Shown: positions 11,555-22,251 of the stretch, piece after piece
Layout: every line of letters begins with the position of its first letter
Position numbering within the stretch: position 1 is the first letter of the stretch
Source: Immersiella caudata
Taxonomy: Eukaryota > Ascomycota > Sordariomycetes > Sordariales > Lasiosphaeriaceae
Length of the DNA stretch: 64,000 nucleotides
Direction: 5' to 3'
Assembly: GCA_030512335.1 (NCBI GenBank)
Contig: JAULSU010000001.1
Location: 8,708,198 to 8,772,197 of the forward strand
Notes under the pieces: generated by a model
Database searches by the model: none
What the model was told of the DNA's origin: nothing
The model's input: the letters and a program-made list of their open reading frames with translations, nothing else
Position numbers and translations under genes: made by a program

Positions 11555-12765
11555 ATGTATTTCCCGACTGTTTTGTCCGCCGTCACGGCTGTTGCGGGTC
11601 TGGCAGCTGCCGCTCCGGCGGGCCATGCACCACCAGCCGGCGCGGCCCCGACTCCGTTTGTCATCCCCACTGATGACGGATTCCCGAACCCGAACCCAGA
11701 CCAGCTCAAGGTCATCCAGCAAATCGCCGACGGCACCCTCTCCAACGCGGCGCCACCCGCCAAGATCAACGAGAGCTCGTTCCCCGTGTTCCAGCTCATC
11801 TCCTTCAACGAGCAGTTTGAAGTCGCCTTTTTCTCGTCGCTCATTTACAATGTCACCAACGATGTTCCGGGATTTGCCCTAAAGAACCCCAAAAAGAAGG
11901 ACGAGCTGCTTGACATCCTCGAGACCGTGTTGGCTGTATGCATCTTCCCTGAACTTCGTACCCACATTTTCTGTGACTAACAGCCCCGCAGCAAGAGAAA
12001 CTGCACGCCATCAACGCAGGAAAGACGCTCGCCAACTTCAAGCAATTCGTGCCCGTCCCCTGCAAATACCAGTTCCCCACCGCCAACATCTACGATGCCA
12101 TCGCCCTTGCCGATCGCTTCACCGCCCTCGTCATGGGCACCCTCCAAGACGCCGCGCAGACCCTGGCCCGCAACGGTGACGTTGGCCCCGTCCGCGGCGT
12201 TGCCTCCTCCCTCGGCCAGGAAGGCCAGCAAGACGGCTTCTACCGCATCCTCCTCTCCAAGAAGCCCTCCGAGAAGCCCTTCCTCACCACCAACGTCGCT
12301 GCCTTTGCCTTCTCGGCTCTGCAGCAGTTCATCGTCCCTGGCTCGTGCCCCTTCCCCCTGAGCAACATCAAGCTGCCCATCTTCACTCCTCTCCAAGTCC
12401 TCACCGGCGCCGGCGGCTTCGACGTTGAGGCCCGCGACCAGCACATTGCCTACAAGGTTGACCTTACTGGTGTTTCGACTGCCGATGCCCACATTGGCAA
12501 GTCGGACCTGTGGATCACCTACTTCTCGGGCCAGCTTCTGCCCATCTCGATGCCTATTGTCAACGTTAAGTGGAGCGGTCGCGTTGCCACATTTGAGGCC
12601 GAGTTTCCCTTCAGCGCCAACGAGATGGTTGGGCTTTCGGTTGCGGCCTTGACCACATCGGGCAAGTTTACTTCGCCGGGTGAGGTCGTTGGAGCTACGT
12701 TGGCTGCGCCTGGTTTGATCCAGGTTGATGATCGGGTCAAGAGCTGGGACGGCTTCAAGCTTTGA
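11555..12765 (+). CDS. LsdA/rds1-like secreted protein (late sexual development family)
   Basis: Exons are 11555-11935 and 11992-12765, giving 384 residues; the intron has donor GTATGC, branch GACTAAC and acceptor CAG. A signal peptide (MYFPTVLSAVTAVAGLAAA) is followed by the ferritin-like helical region. Key segments are FNPNPDQL-like NPNPDQLKVIQQIADGTL, FNEQFEVAFFSSLIYNVT, and QEKLHAINA straddling the splice, where paired Glu and His resemble ferritin-type ligands. Later come ALADRFTALVMGTLQD and GVASSLGQEGQQDGFYR. These match the fungal family annotated as late sexual development protein or stress response protein Rds1. Biochemical function is unknown. I rely on memory for the family; the ferritin-like fold is an inference from the E/H spacing. 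Confidence 0.82.
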
Positions 12766-13304
12766 GTTTTGTCAACTGCAAGGAGTTAATGGGCATGTAA
12801 TTTGTGCTGCATTGGATGGAGTTTGGTCACTTTGGTTGCATTGGCGGGTTGGCTTGGCATTAATGTTTTGCAATGGATTATGTAGTGTCTTGGCGGATAG
12901 GTAACCTTAATGAGAACCCAGCTCATGGTTCACGAACCTGGCTTCCCCGCCCTTCGCATCATGTGGTTCTCAATCCTTGCATTGTCCTTTCGTCCGCCAT
13001 CCGGCTGACAGGCGCAACTTCTGGTCCTGTGATTCCAAAACCCCACCCGGTGGCTGCGGTTCTCGCCGGGATGAACCCTGCTCATGTCACCAACCCCTCT
13101 TCACTTCACATACACCGTTACACTGTGATACTGGTTAAAATAAGTGATTGTCTGAGTTTTCATTTTACTAAATCATGCATCATATTCCCGCTCACTGCAT
13201 CTCGCGGGAACCAGGCCGCCAAGTCCCCCTCCATGTCTGGCTTGTCGAGGGCTGAGTCTGCCTCACAAAGTGAATCACAGCGACGCCTGTCAGGGCTGGG
13301 ACAT
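12766..13304. other. Intergenic, nothing recognised
   Basis: This is the convergent 3' space between the LsdA-like gene and a small leftward gene. The 210-codon plus-strand frame that crosses it is the antisense shadow of the next gene and is not protein-like. Confidence 0.4.
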
Positions 13305-13730
13305 TCACTTCTCAGCCTCCATCTCATCCCTCTTTCGTGCCTCAACAAGCTTCTGACGAGCAAGGTCCCGCTGCTCCATCATGGAAACCATCTGGCCCAA
13401 CAACCGGTGAAGACTTCGGACACGGCTCTCGACATCCTTGTCCTTGTCTTGCATGTGCATCTTGGTCGCCAGAGGGAGGAGCTGGTCAAGATTGTCATTG
13501 TTTAGAAGGGGAGAAAGCGAGCGGCCGTCTGTGCCATTCCGCTCGAGGTGCTGCAGCAGGAAATGCTGACACAGATCGGTCTTGATGCCTTGGTGATCGG
13601 GCTCCTGGTCGGAGGGGCCCGGGACGCCGGAACCATCAATGAAGATATCTTCGCGGGTCTCGGAGTCAACAAAGACGATGCTCTCCGTGTCAAAGTGTAG
13701 CCCAATGGCAAGCTTCGTATCGACAACCAT
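13305..13730 (-). CDS. Small hypothetical protein with helical C-terminus
   Basis: A single-exon frame of 141 residues starts at the ATG at 13730. The N-terminus (KLAIGLHFDTESIVFVDSE) looks folded. The middle is acidic and the last third is strongly charged and helical (DVESRVRSLHRLLGQM, RDLARQKLVEARKRDE), probably a short coiled coil. There is no signal peptide or membrane segment, and I recognise no family. Composition and codon use look like a real ascomycete gene. Confidence 0.5.
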   Translation of the reverse strand: MVVDTKLAIGLHFDTESIVFVDSETREDIFIDGSGVPGPSDQEPDHQGIKTDLCQHFLLQHLERNGTDGRSLSPLLNNDNLDQLLPLATKMHMQDKDKDVESRVRSLHRLLGQMVSMMEQRDLARQKLVEARKRDEMEAEK

Positions 13731-14198
13731 CTTGACGGTGTGGATTTGTAGATTTGACAGTCGCCTAGTGAGGATAGGTTCCGGTTCGGGTGGATGGTTG
13801 AGCTATATCTTAGTGGATTATGATAAAAATGAACGAAGTAGAAAGTAGTAGATCGTGTTCAGCAAGCCCATTGTCGCCTTTTATGCCCGGCACAAGTTTA
13901 AGGAAGGAAACTTTGCAAGTGATGCGGCATAATACCTTGTTGCGAGTAACAGCGGCATTGTTTCACTGCTCGCATCTGAGGCAGCCAATGCACAAAGATG
14001 GCCAAGATGAGTCCATCAGCTGGACAAAGACAGAACTCGGATGGCAATATGTGGCTTGAGGCACCCAGTTACCAGTCACTGGCATTCCACCTAACAATGC
14101 TTTTGTGCTCCAAGGAACCCCACCACAAGGAAGAATCACCCCTGTTGGCATGCAGCAGAGTCCTGTAAGTGACCAGGCTATATTCTCAGATCCTCCAC
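13731..14198. other. Intergenic, nothing recognised
   Basis: This lies between the small hypothetical gene start and the original stop of the terpene synthase relic. Nothing stands out. Confidence 0.4.
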
Positions 14199-15577
14199 TC
14201 AGAATGCCTTTGTTGTGATCTGCAGGCCCGCTGGCTCGGTCACATCTAAACTCTCCCGCACCACCAGCCCGTCCGAGTCCTTCTCGGTGTCCCACTCCCT
14301 GCCATCCCTTGCTGCCGGAGGCAACATCAAAAGTTCGCCTTCGTCTTGAACCTTTGGTCCCTCCAGTCCAAAGTATCGCTGAGACTCAAAATGCTAACAG
14401 TCATTCCCCTTTGCCCACTCGCCCAGTCCCTCCACATATCTGTCGGCTCGACGGCTGATTTCCTCACCCCACTGCTCACGCATGCTTTTGACTTCCTCCC
14501 GGCAAACCAGGAAGTCGAACACCAGTGATTCGTGGAAATACCCATCCATGCAACGGCATCCGGAAGGTTGAGATTCTTTCCGTGCATGACATCCGTGATG
14601 ATGTTGTGGAGCTCATGACCTCGACGGCACTCGATATTGTATGAGTACATCCTGCGACAAGAGCGGTCAGCATGCCGCCTTCGTCGGGCCTTCAATTGAC
14701 CATAGACCTGTGCCGTGGTAAACGAGGTGACGTACATTAATACTGAAAACACTCTGCATCACAATCTCACGGAGCCTGACCAGGAGCGGGTGCATGTAGA
14801 CCTCCTCGGGGAAGTCCAAATCCAACTCGATCATGGTGAAGGTCGGGAAATATCCGCTTGTTAGGCGACGTACGGCCCAGTAATCGTCAATAGTGCGGAC
14901 TCGGTCAGTTGCGCGGTCGTGAGCCTGCTGTACGCAGCCGTTGGCGTATTCTTCCATGGTCTGGAGAAAGTGCCTTTGGGACATGGGTGATGCTAGAGGA
15001 AGCGCTCGGGACCAGAATCTCGGTCAAAGTTAGCGAGCACGGCGAGGAGCAGGGGATAATGGTATTTGGGTGCCTTACTAGCGGCCCAGCTCCCCCAACG
15101 GAATCTCACCCGCTGGTCGAGGCTTGTGCCGGTGGTGGAGGGCGTCGATCATGGTGTCCGCAAGCTCTCGAACCCCAACCCCGTTCTCGACGTCCGTGTA
15201 CTCGTCAAAAGCATAGAACAGAATCATGAGCCCGCATCCAACCCTAGCTTACTCTGCCAAGGGTGGGAGTGTCAATCAACTTGCGCCGGGATGTATATAC
15301 CGAAAGGAATTGACATACTTGGATTCATCTTCGGGTATGACAACATGGCCAGCCAGTCTTAAATAGGTCAGCCCATAGTGCCAAGGAAGGCTACCCAAGG
15401 TTGTAACTCACGAAAGTTGCATCTATGAAAAGCGTCGTATGGCTTGCCTTCGAAGAGGCTGAAGTGGCGAAGCCATTCTCGGCTTGCCGCCCTTACTGCG
15501 CGGTAGTGAGAATTCAACTGCCTCTTGAAGGGCCAGTTGGCCATGAAATCCGGGATCTTGACTTTGACGGCAGCCAT
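14199..15577 (-). pseudogene. Decayed class I terpene synthase (sesquiterpene cyclase type)
   Basis: Segments run in order on the minus strand. The N-terminus starts at the ATG at 15577 (IPDFMANWPFKRQLNSHY). Next is a piece with LAGHVVIPEDESK, then the aspartate-rich metal-binding motif FDEYTD (15192-15206) in LMILFYAFDEYTDVENGVGV, then RFWSRALPLASPMSQRHF and RLTSGYFPTFTMIELDLDF. The second metal site (NSE type, S-x-x-x-E in YSYNIECRRGHEL) and LNLPDAVAWMG come last. Several lesions are visible. The splice into the NSE motif near 14650 is off by one base. One base is missing near 14540, after AWMG. A Trp codon has become TAG at 14394-14396 (after GND-C). After removing these, coding similarity runs to TGA at 14199-14201. 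The enzyme would have cyclised a prenyl diphosphate. No prenyltransferase or P450 neighbours are visible. Confidence 0.85.
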
Positions 15578-16195
15578 AGTGCTCGTGCAAAAGAGAGTTG
15601 GATGACTTCCTCGGTAGAGTGTGAGTCCACGTTGGAAGCCAGAGAGGAGATATGGTGAAGAGGGGGAGATCCCCTGGTGCTTTTATGCTCATCACGGGTC
15701 GGGTATAACACCCCATTCACTTGGTCATTAGGCCACGGGAACTCCTATTTCAATTCACTCAAGGCCTGCTACTTACGTCGGAGATCATGCAATGGTCTTT
15801 GTCTCTGTCCTATCTGATGCTCCATTCACTTCGGCGCGTGCGGTGGGAAATGACCGAAACCAGGGCCAGCAGGAGTATTGGACGAAGAGATAAAAGAAAT
15901 TCCCCACCGGTCCGGCTGAGGCAGGATATCAGTCAATCCGACTTTGTGACAAGGGTGAGTTTCAATCCATATCAGGCCTGGGATGTATCCCTGCTCCGGT
16001 CCCCGTGGCCCAAGGAATGTTCATTGGCCTATTCATCATTTGTGCGCCGAGTCTGGGCAGATAGGCTTTCCCTTTTGGAATCTCAAATACATGACGCTGC
16101 TTTCTCTGGCCACATTCTCACGCAGCTGTCTGACCACCTTTGACGGACAGAAGACCACGGGGGACGGCCTAGTTTGTAAGCGCAGGAGCCCCGCT
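15578..16195. other. Intergenic, nothing recognised
   Basis: About 600 nt upstream of the terpene synthase relic. The frames present are short and not protein-like. Confidence 0.4.
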
Positions 16196-16449
16196 TTAAT
16201 TAGTGATGATTGAAGGAATCTCGGTCTCCGATTCAACCTCATCCTCGATGGAAGAAAGGAGGCTCTCAAAATCGATGCCGGTGCTCGAAGGCGTGAGACC
16301 GATTATGGTGCTGGTGCCAACGCTCGTGGGAAAAGTAAGGCCCGGCGGCGTGTAGCCGCAAAACTCCTCCCAGACGCCGTGGAATTCCGGAGCATACCTG
16401 GGTCCGCAACGAATGCAGCCGCATGTCTGCGGATTCAGGTACCATGGTC
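16196..16449 (-). pseudogene. Orphan C-terminal gene fragment
   Basis: One minus-strand frame without a start codon encodes about 83 residues ending at TAA 16196-16198. The sequence is protein-like: NPQTCGCIRCGPRYAPEF, GVWEEFCGYTPPGLTFP, then an acidic tail ending EVESETEIPSIITN. The frame is closed by TGA just upstream and I see no matching upstream exon. It is most likely the 3' end of a lost gene, or the last exon of a gene I cannot join. No family recognised. Confidence 0.4.
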
Positions 16450-16697
16450 AGCCAACCGCCTGTAGACAGCTAGGACTCGAGTTGCACTCTACTGCTACGC
16501 ACAAATAAGAGGTGTCGGAAAGCTAGCTTCAAATGAATGCAAAAAAAGAATTGCATGAGGGCGAGCCGCCGTCACTGGCAACTCCTCATCTATCATCTAC
16601 TCACTACTATGCGTTCTAAATGCAAATGCACCGCTAAACCTAGCAAACCCGCTCAAAACACCGCCAATGCCGCATGAAACGCTGCATAAACCCACTC

Positions 16698-18094
16698 TCA
16701 TATCTTGACCCAAAGCTTCCCTCTCGTCAGGTACATCCTCAAAACCCCCAACAACACCCCCGAACCAACCGCCATCGTCCCCCCATACACCCAAAGCTGC
16801 GTCCAATTCTGCTCCAACCCATGCCCCCTGCCGAGAATAGCCCCTCCACCGGGCCCGCCAGCAAGAACACCGAATCCTAGCGTGGCGAAGCCCATGCCCA
16901 TGCGCGTCCCGACTTTTCGTTTGTCCTCAGTAAGGCGGACGAAACAGACGGGCGGAAGGGCGATGAAAACTCCGGAGAAGAAGCCGTAGAGGAGAGTGAT
17001 GATGACGATGCCGGCGAGGGAGTGCACTCCGATGAGGGCGTATGTGAGAGCGCCGCAGATGATGGCGCCGGGTGCGAGGACTGATTAGGTCAGCTTCGTA
17101 AGCAACGAGAGGAGGGAGGGGAGGACATACTGTTCAGTGGTCCGAGCTTGTCGGAAAGGGCGTTGGGAATGGTTCGGCCGAACATGGACGCGACGTTGAG
17201 GATTGGGACGAGATAGAAGGCCATCTCGGCGTTAGTGGCCCCACTGGAGAAAGCAAAGTACGAGATGTAGAACAACATGACGTAGAGTCCGATAAACCCC
17301 ACCATGGTCGACACCGTAAAGGCCGCGAACGGAAGGTCTGTGAAGGCGGTCCAGTCTAGCGCGGCGCGGGCCTTGGCGGGCTTGGAGCGTTGGTTCATGA
17401 AGATGAGGGGGATCAACAATGTTGCCAGCGCGAGGAATCCCACAGTGCGCACAGCCCAGCCAAAAGACGTCTGCTGAAGGAGCTTGTAAAAGACGATGGG
17501 GTAGATGACACCGCCGAAGGAGGACCCGGAGGCGGCGAGGCCAAGGGCCAGACCCATGCGCGTGGAGAAGTAAGCCGGGAGGACGGCAAGGGACGGAACA
17601 AAGATGAGGCCGGCGCCGGTGCCGATGCAAAAGCCCTGGGCGAGGACGGCCTGCCAGTAGGTCGTGCAGAGAGACAGCATCATAAACCCGAAGACAATGA
17701 GGAACGAGCCGACGACGAGCAGGGCCCGCAGGTAGCCGCGGTCGTAGATGGGGCCGGCGATCAGTCCCATGAGCAGGAGGCAGTACGATTGGACGGAACC
17801 AATCCAAGAAATGTTGGACGACGACTCGGTGAACAGTGCGCCTGTCTCGTAGTAGGTCTGGAACACGCCGAATGTGTTGAGAACCCCCCACGTGTTGAAA
17901 AAGACGGCGAATGAGGCGGCGACCTGTAGCCATGCGGAAAGTCCTCCGTTGGGCGGCGGCGCCGTTGCCGATGCGGGGATGCCTTGCTTGCCGATTTCGG
18001 CAGTCTTTTCGCGGTCCGACATGTTGGCTTCGTCCCTCATCGTTCCGTCGCTCTCGGAGAGGCGCTCTTTCGGCGTGTCGGTTTGCGACGCCAT
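16698..18094 (-). CDS. MFS transporter, monocarboxylate-porter type
   Basis: Exons are 17131-18094 and 16698-17080 (donor GTATGT, acceptor CAG), giving 448 residues. After a hydrophilic N-terminus of about 65 residues there are twelve likely membrane helices. The first is WLQVAASFAVFFNTWGVLN, and the helices include FGVFQTYYETGALF, SSNISWIGSVQSYCLLLMG and GPIYDRGYLRALLVVGS. This is the pattern of fungal proteins related to the mammalian MCT family. A second half follows after a loop rich in Lys and Arg. Substrate is unknown; relatives move small organic acids or nicotinate-like compounds across the plasma membrane. The ATG at 18094 is the first true ATG; an upstream in-frame TTG was ignored. 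The terpene synthase relic next door could once have been functionally linked, but nothing shows it. Confidence 0.85.
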
Positions 18095-19453
18095 TCCGTC
18101 GGAAGCGCGCGCGCCTTTCACGAGGCGTGTGGTCGGTGGTGTTTTCTTACGGGACGGGGGCCGGCTGGGTTTTGGTTGGCGAGTCGCGAAAATTCGTAGC
18201 TCTGGCGGCAGGAAGGTTGGTGTCAACGACGTTCGGTGGCAACTTGCGCGGTATTGTCAAGTTCTTGCCAAAGTGCGGGGGCAGTTGGGGTATAATAAAG
18301 GGTCTTGTTTTTTTCGCTCCTTCCCGTTCCAAGTCGCCTCCAGGGAAGGGCGCGGCTTCCAAGCGCCGAAAGCGCGAACGCGCGAGCCGGGGTGCCTTCA
18401 ATTTTTCCGACAGCTGTAAACCCTCGCTCGTAAATCGCGTAAGTCCGGACCGCTGACGCCCATGCATATGGTTTGGGTCTTGGACGCTAGCGCTGAGACT
18501 CGTTTGGATGGTTTGTCATGCTCGGGGATAACGCTGCTGCCATCGGATCATGGAAAATCCGCGCTGCTTGCTCCGGAAGAGCGAAGTCGGGTGTGGTGGC
18601 CCCCAAAGCCAGCAAATCGGGGACCAGTCTGCATGACGACATTTGCTCCGCGCTGGCGCGGAAGGAGCCTGTAACTATCGCTCTTGCCGCAAATGTACGC
18701 GTCGCGATCTGATGTGGCATCTTTACTTCCTCCCACGATGTTTTTCCAGATTGTTGGTCGAGTTAAACGTCCAGATTTCGCGTCGGCGATAAACATGCAA
18801 GCCGCCGAGGTTGGTCGAGCGTCAGTCTTGCTAATCGATTATTGTAGCAATCGGCCGGAGTCAGGTGGCAGCCCCTCCGACCGTCTCGGATCTGAGCTCG
18901 GCTTGCCTCGGAGATTTACCGATCGGCCCCACTTTTGGCCGGTGCCCCGATCTGACACGCCAACGCCACGTGGAATCCGCGCCCGATCTGAGACTGTTTC
19001 ACACCACTTGGTCGAGATTCACCTCTCCCAGAATTCTCGATGTCTCTGGCAGAATAATGCGTCAGTGCATGAGGCAACTTGGAACATCCGACGGGCCCTG
19101 ATTAGGCCCTTTCAAATGGCAGTGCTGACAGACTTCAAGCGGATATTGCGATTACTCTTCATATTAGTGATTGAGTCTCACGTCCTGCCACGACCCTTGT
19201 CCTTCCGAAGCCTCCAATTCGACGGGGTTCCAACGCACACATACACACACACACACTGCTTTTTGGGCACTTTGTGGCAAGACTCTTCGTCTGATGAAGA
19301 ATCCCGAAATTGCTGAAACTCAGCGACCGAGAGTTCTAGAAGAGCGCCCAAATCCTGGCAAGTTGCATTGTGGCACTGCTTTTGGGCTAGTTACCCCCTT
19401 CTCTTCCACTGGATGGTACAGGGACTTTGCTCAGTCCAGCGGTATCCCCTGAG
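18095..19453. other. Intergenic with a CA microsatellite
   Basis: A 1.36-kb gap upstream of the MFS gene and downstream of the DUF3176 gene. The only structure is a short CA run at 19236-19256. Confidence 0.45.
19236..19256. repeat. CA dinucleotide microsatellite
   Basis: About ten CA units with one AT interruption. No functional implication is visible. Confidence 0.85.
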
Positions 19454-21742
19454 TCAACTTGCGGTAGTACCCGCAGTTCCCCTTCCCGTCCCTAACCACA
19501 AAGCAACCCCGGAACTTCCCCTCTCCAACCTCACCCCAAGCATCTTCGCCTTCTTTCCTAAGCTATCCAGGTCATTAATCCCTCCAACGTGCCCTCGGGT
19601 GTTTTTGTCCAGCGCGCACAGCGTCGCTAAGCTCGAGCATTTGATGACCTGCATCCGTGCCCTGTGTGTTGCGATCATTGTCAGACTCAAGAAGATGAAA
19701 GTGAGCACGAGTTGGACGGCAAGCATTGCTGTCCATTCCCAGTGGATTGATATGAAAGACTGTTGTGTGAAGACTGTCCCGTTGACAAGGGGAAAGGATG
19801 CGGTGGTATTGGTGGACATTCGGGTGTTGCCTTGGCGGACGCTGTAAGGGGGGGGAGGGGAGCTGTCAGTCGAAGGTCATAGTGCGGAGGGGCAGGAGAG
19901 GATGAAGGCAATGGAACCTACAGGTTTGTTGTAGAGCGTGCGACATTAGATATCAGCGCTCTGGTGTTTGCCATTTGCATCTCAGGGGGTGGAGACGAGG
20001 CCGACATGAAGTCGCCGAGGATGGACAGTCCAAAGGCTTTGGCAATCCCGCCGCCATTGGATGAGACAACTCCTCGCGTCCGGTCCATGAAAACCGAGTC
20101 GAACATGGTAGCCGCAATAAGGGCCGATGCAGTCAGTTCTGTCCATATGTGGATGGTGTAGCTGTCCGAGCTGGAGGCGCCGGGAGGAGGCTCAAGTCGC
20201 GCCTCCTGACCGCCGTAGGTGCTATTGCAAGTCCCAAATGTGTAGCATGGATAGAATGGCATGGCCCAGGGCATGTTGAGCGACGATGAGGCCGGCTCTT
20301 TCAACTGCGACATGGTTGAAACTTCTGTAGTCACGGCTTTTCCTGCTGTGACTTCTGTCGAGTATGTCTTTGTGCACCACCAGAGAGCGACCTCGAGATA
20401 CTTGACCTTGGACATGTCAAAGGTTGCCGAGTTATTGAGCAGCTCGTCCGTGTACGCAATGAAGCTGTCGCTGAGCATGAGGTCCGTTACGGACTTGTTG
20501 AAGGCGTTGGTGGGCTTATCGAGAAGACCGATGACAATGGGGAACACCAAAGGCACGGACTCGAAGTAGGCTGCTCCATATCCGAGTGCTTCGGAAGTGG
20601 CTCTGCTGGTGTTGTACAGAACTCCTAGGCGTCTTTCGGTAGCGTTGCCCAACCTCTCCAGGAGAGACTGATCTCCTAGGGCGGTGAGATTCGCAACGTC
20701 GCCACAAACCGCAAGGGAGCCGTAGTTTGGCCATGTGCATTGACTGGACGAACACGTGGGTCTGACATGGGGAATTGTCTCGTTGGGTGGGGAGAAGGCG
20801 CCCTGGAAAATTGCCTGTTGCTCACGGGCAGTGTCATAGGGGGCTGCAACCGTCAGCCGAGGTACACTATCTCCCTCTCTGGAGGGAAACTTACCAAGCA
20901 TCAGCTGGTCGCCGTCATAGGCTGAAAAGGTTGTCGCTCGGTCCACAGTTGCGATGTCTGCGATGCCATGGGACTCAGCGGCAATTACCTCGTAGCGGAC
21001 AGCCTGCTGCATGAGCGTCGAGGTGAAGAGGCCACTCAGCATGATCAGGGCCCCAAAAGATGGAAGGCATCTTTGCGCGTCGTCAGTATTGCGGACAAAG
21101 TTAGGGAGCAACTTGAGTAGCGTCACCCTTTTAAACTGAACAATAACTTAAGCCCCCCTAACCCGCCCCTGGTTGCTTCGTCAAATAGCTGCATGTCGTG
21201 GAGAGGTTTTGGGTTTCGGGATAAGAACCACATCCACTTCAGTTGCCCAAGTCCTTCGACAATGGGCACCAGGAATGCCACCTTAGCCAGTGAAGTCAAG
21301 AAGGCAAGAACAGTGTTTAGGGTGAGTCCCATGTGCATCGCGGGTGGTGGCTTTCCATCGTACCGCCAAAGCAGGATGACGATGGCTTGCGGAGCAGCGT
21401 GTTAGCCCGCCAGCGGGGAGGATCGAACGGAGCAGACAAGGGGTACTCACCCATGAGGCACAGCAACCCGCCAATTTGGGACAAGATCTCAGGCAGCCAC
21501 CAAGTCGGGGACATGTGCGCGCGCTTGCGTTCTTCTGCCTTTTCGGGCCCAAGAAGGGTATCCTGGAAGCCCGGAGATCGGGGACTCAGCCCTTGCGGCT
21601 GATTATCGGACCAAACGTGCGTCTCTACCTTGTCGATTGAAGATGCCACATGATGAAGGGAATGGGGACCTGACGTGTAGATGCGGTCCAAATCGTAGCG
21701 CAACCACGGGCCTGGCCGTTTCTCGTCGGAGGATCCCTCCAT
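19454..21742 (-). CDS. DUF3176 membrane protein
   Basis: Exons are 21451-21742, 21127-21385, 20895-21070, 19922-20843 and 19454-19841, giving 678 residues. The donors are GTGAGT, GTGACG, GTAAGT and GTAGGT, and all phases match. Pattern of the fungal DUF3176 family: an N-terminal pair of helices (EILSQIGGLLCLMAIVILLW), then GLTLNTVLAFLTSLAKVAFL, LGQLKWMWF and the conserved ELFDEA-like QLFDEATRGGLGGLKLL. A third helix follows in CLPSFGALIMLSGL. Next is a long extracytoplasmic domain with Cys and N-glycosylation sites (CSSSQCTWPNY, FYPCYTFGTCNSTYGG). A last helix (WTAMLAVQLVLTFIFLSL) and a short tail end the protein. Function unknown; such genes are expanded in accessory regions of ascomycete genomes. 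Confidence 0.85.
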
Positions 21743-22251
21743 GCCGCCTTGGACGAAGCCAAGCAGTGTTCGCCGGGCGATGTGAAAAGTCGGATTGCGT
21801 CAAAGCCTGAGATGGAAACCGATGACATTTTGGAGTTTGATGGGCTTTCAAGGGGGTCATGGGGCATGGCACTGGCCAAAGTGCGGCTGAGCCCGAGAGG
21901 AATGGTGATGGTGTGGTGTCACCCAATCATATGCCGAAGCAGCCATGCACGATTGTGATTGGACAGTAATCACCCAACCAGGGCGAAAGAACGGCTGTGT
22001 AACCCCTTGGCGCTCTTCCTTTCTGCACCTACTGCCGAGGGGTGGAGGGAAGCACTGGTCTGGAACGACGGGCTCATTGACTCTGTTGGATATTGATACT
22101 GCCCATACGCTCCCGTGTGTCCCATTATGGCCCAGAAGATGCTGCATCGACCTTGTTTGCCCCTGATCCACATTCAACATTCCAATCTCGCCGCGCACCT
22201 GACATGTGATGCTGGTGCACCACTCATCTGCGATAGCTACCTCTACGATCT
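21743..22251. other. Intergenic, nothing recognised
   Basis: About 500 nt between the DUF3176 start and the ATPase stop. The open frames are not protein-like. Confidence 0.4.

Noticed and set aside
12873..13505. A 210-codon plus-strand open frame
   Set aside because: Its right half is antisense to the better supported small gene at 13305-13730, and it is not protein-like.
14667..14984. A separate small gene starting with MSQRHFLQTMEEYANG
   Set aside because: It is the fourth coding block of the terpene synthase relic, running into an intron at its end.
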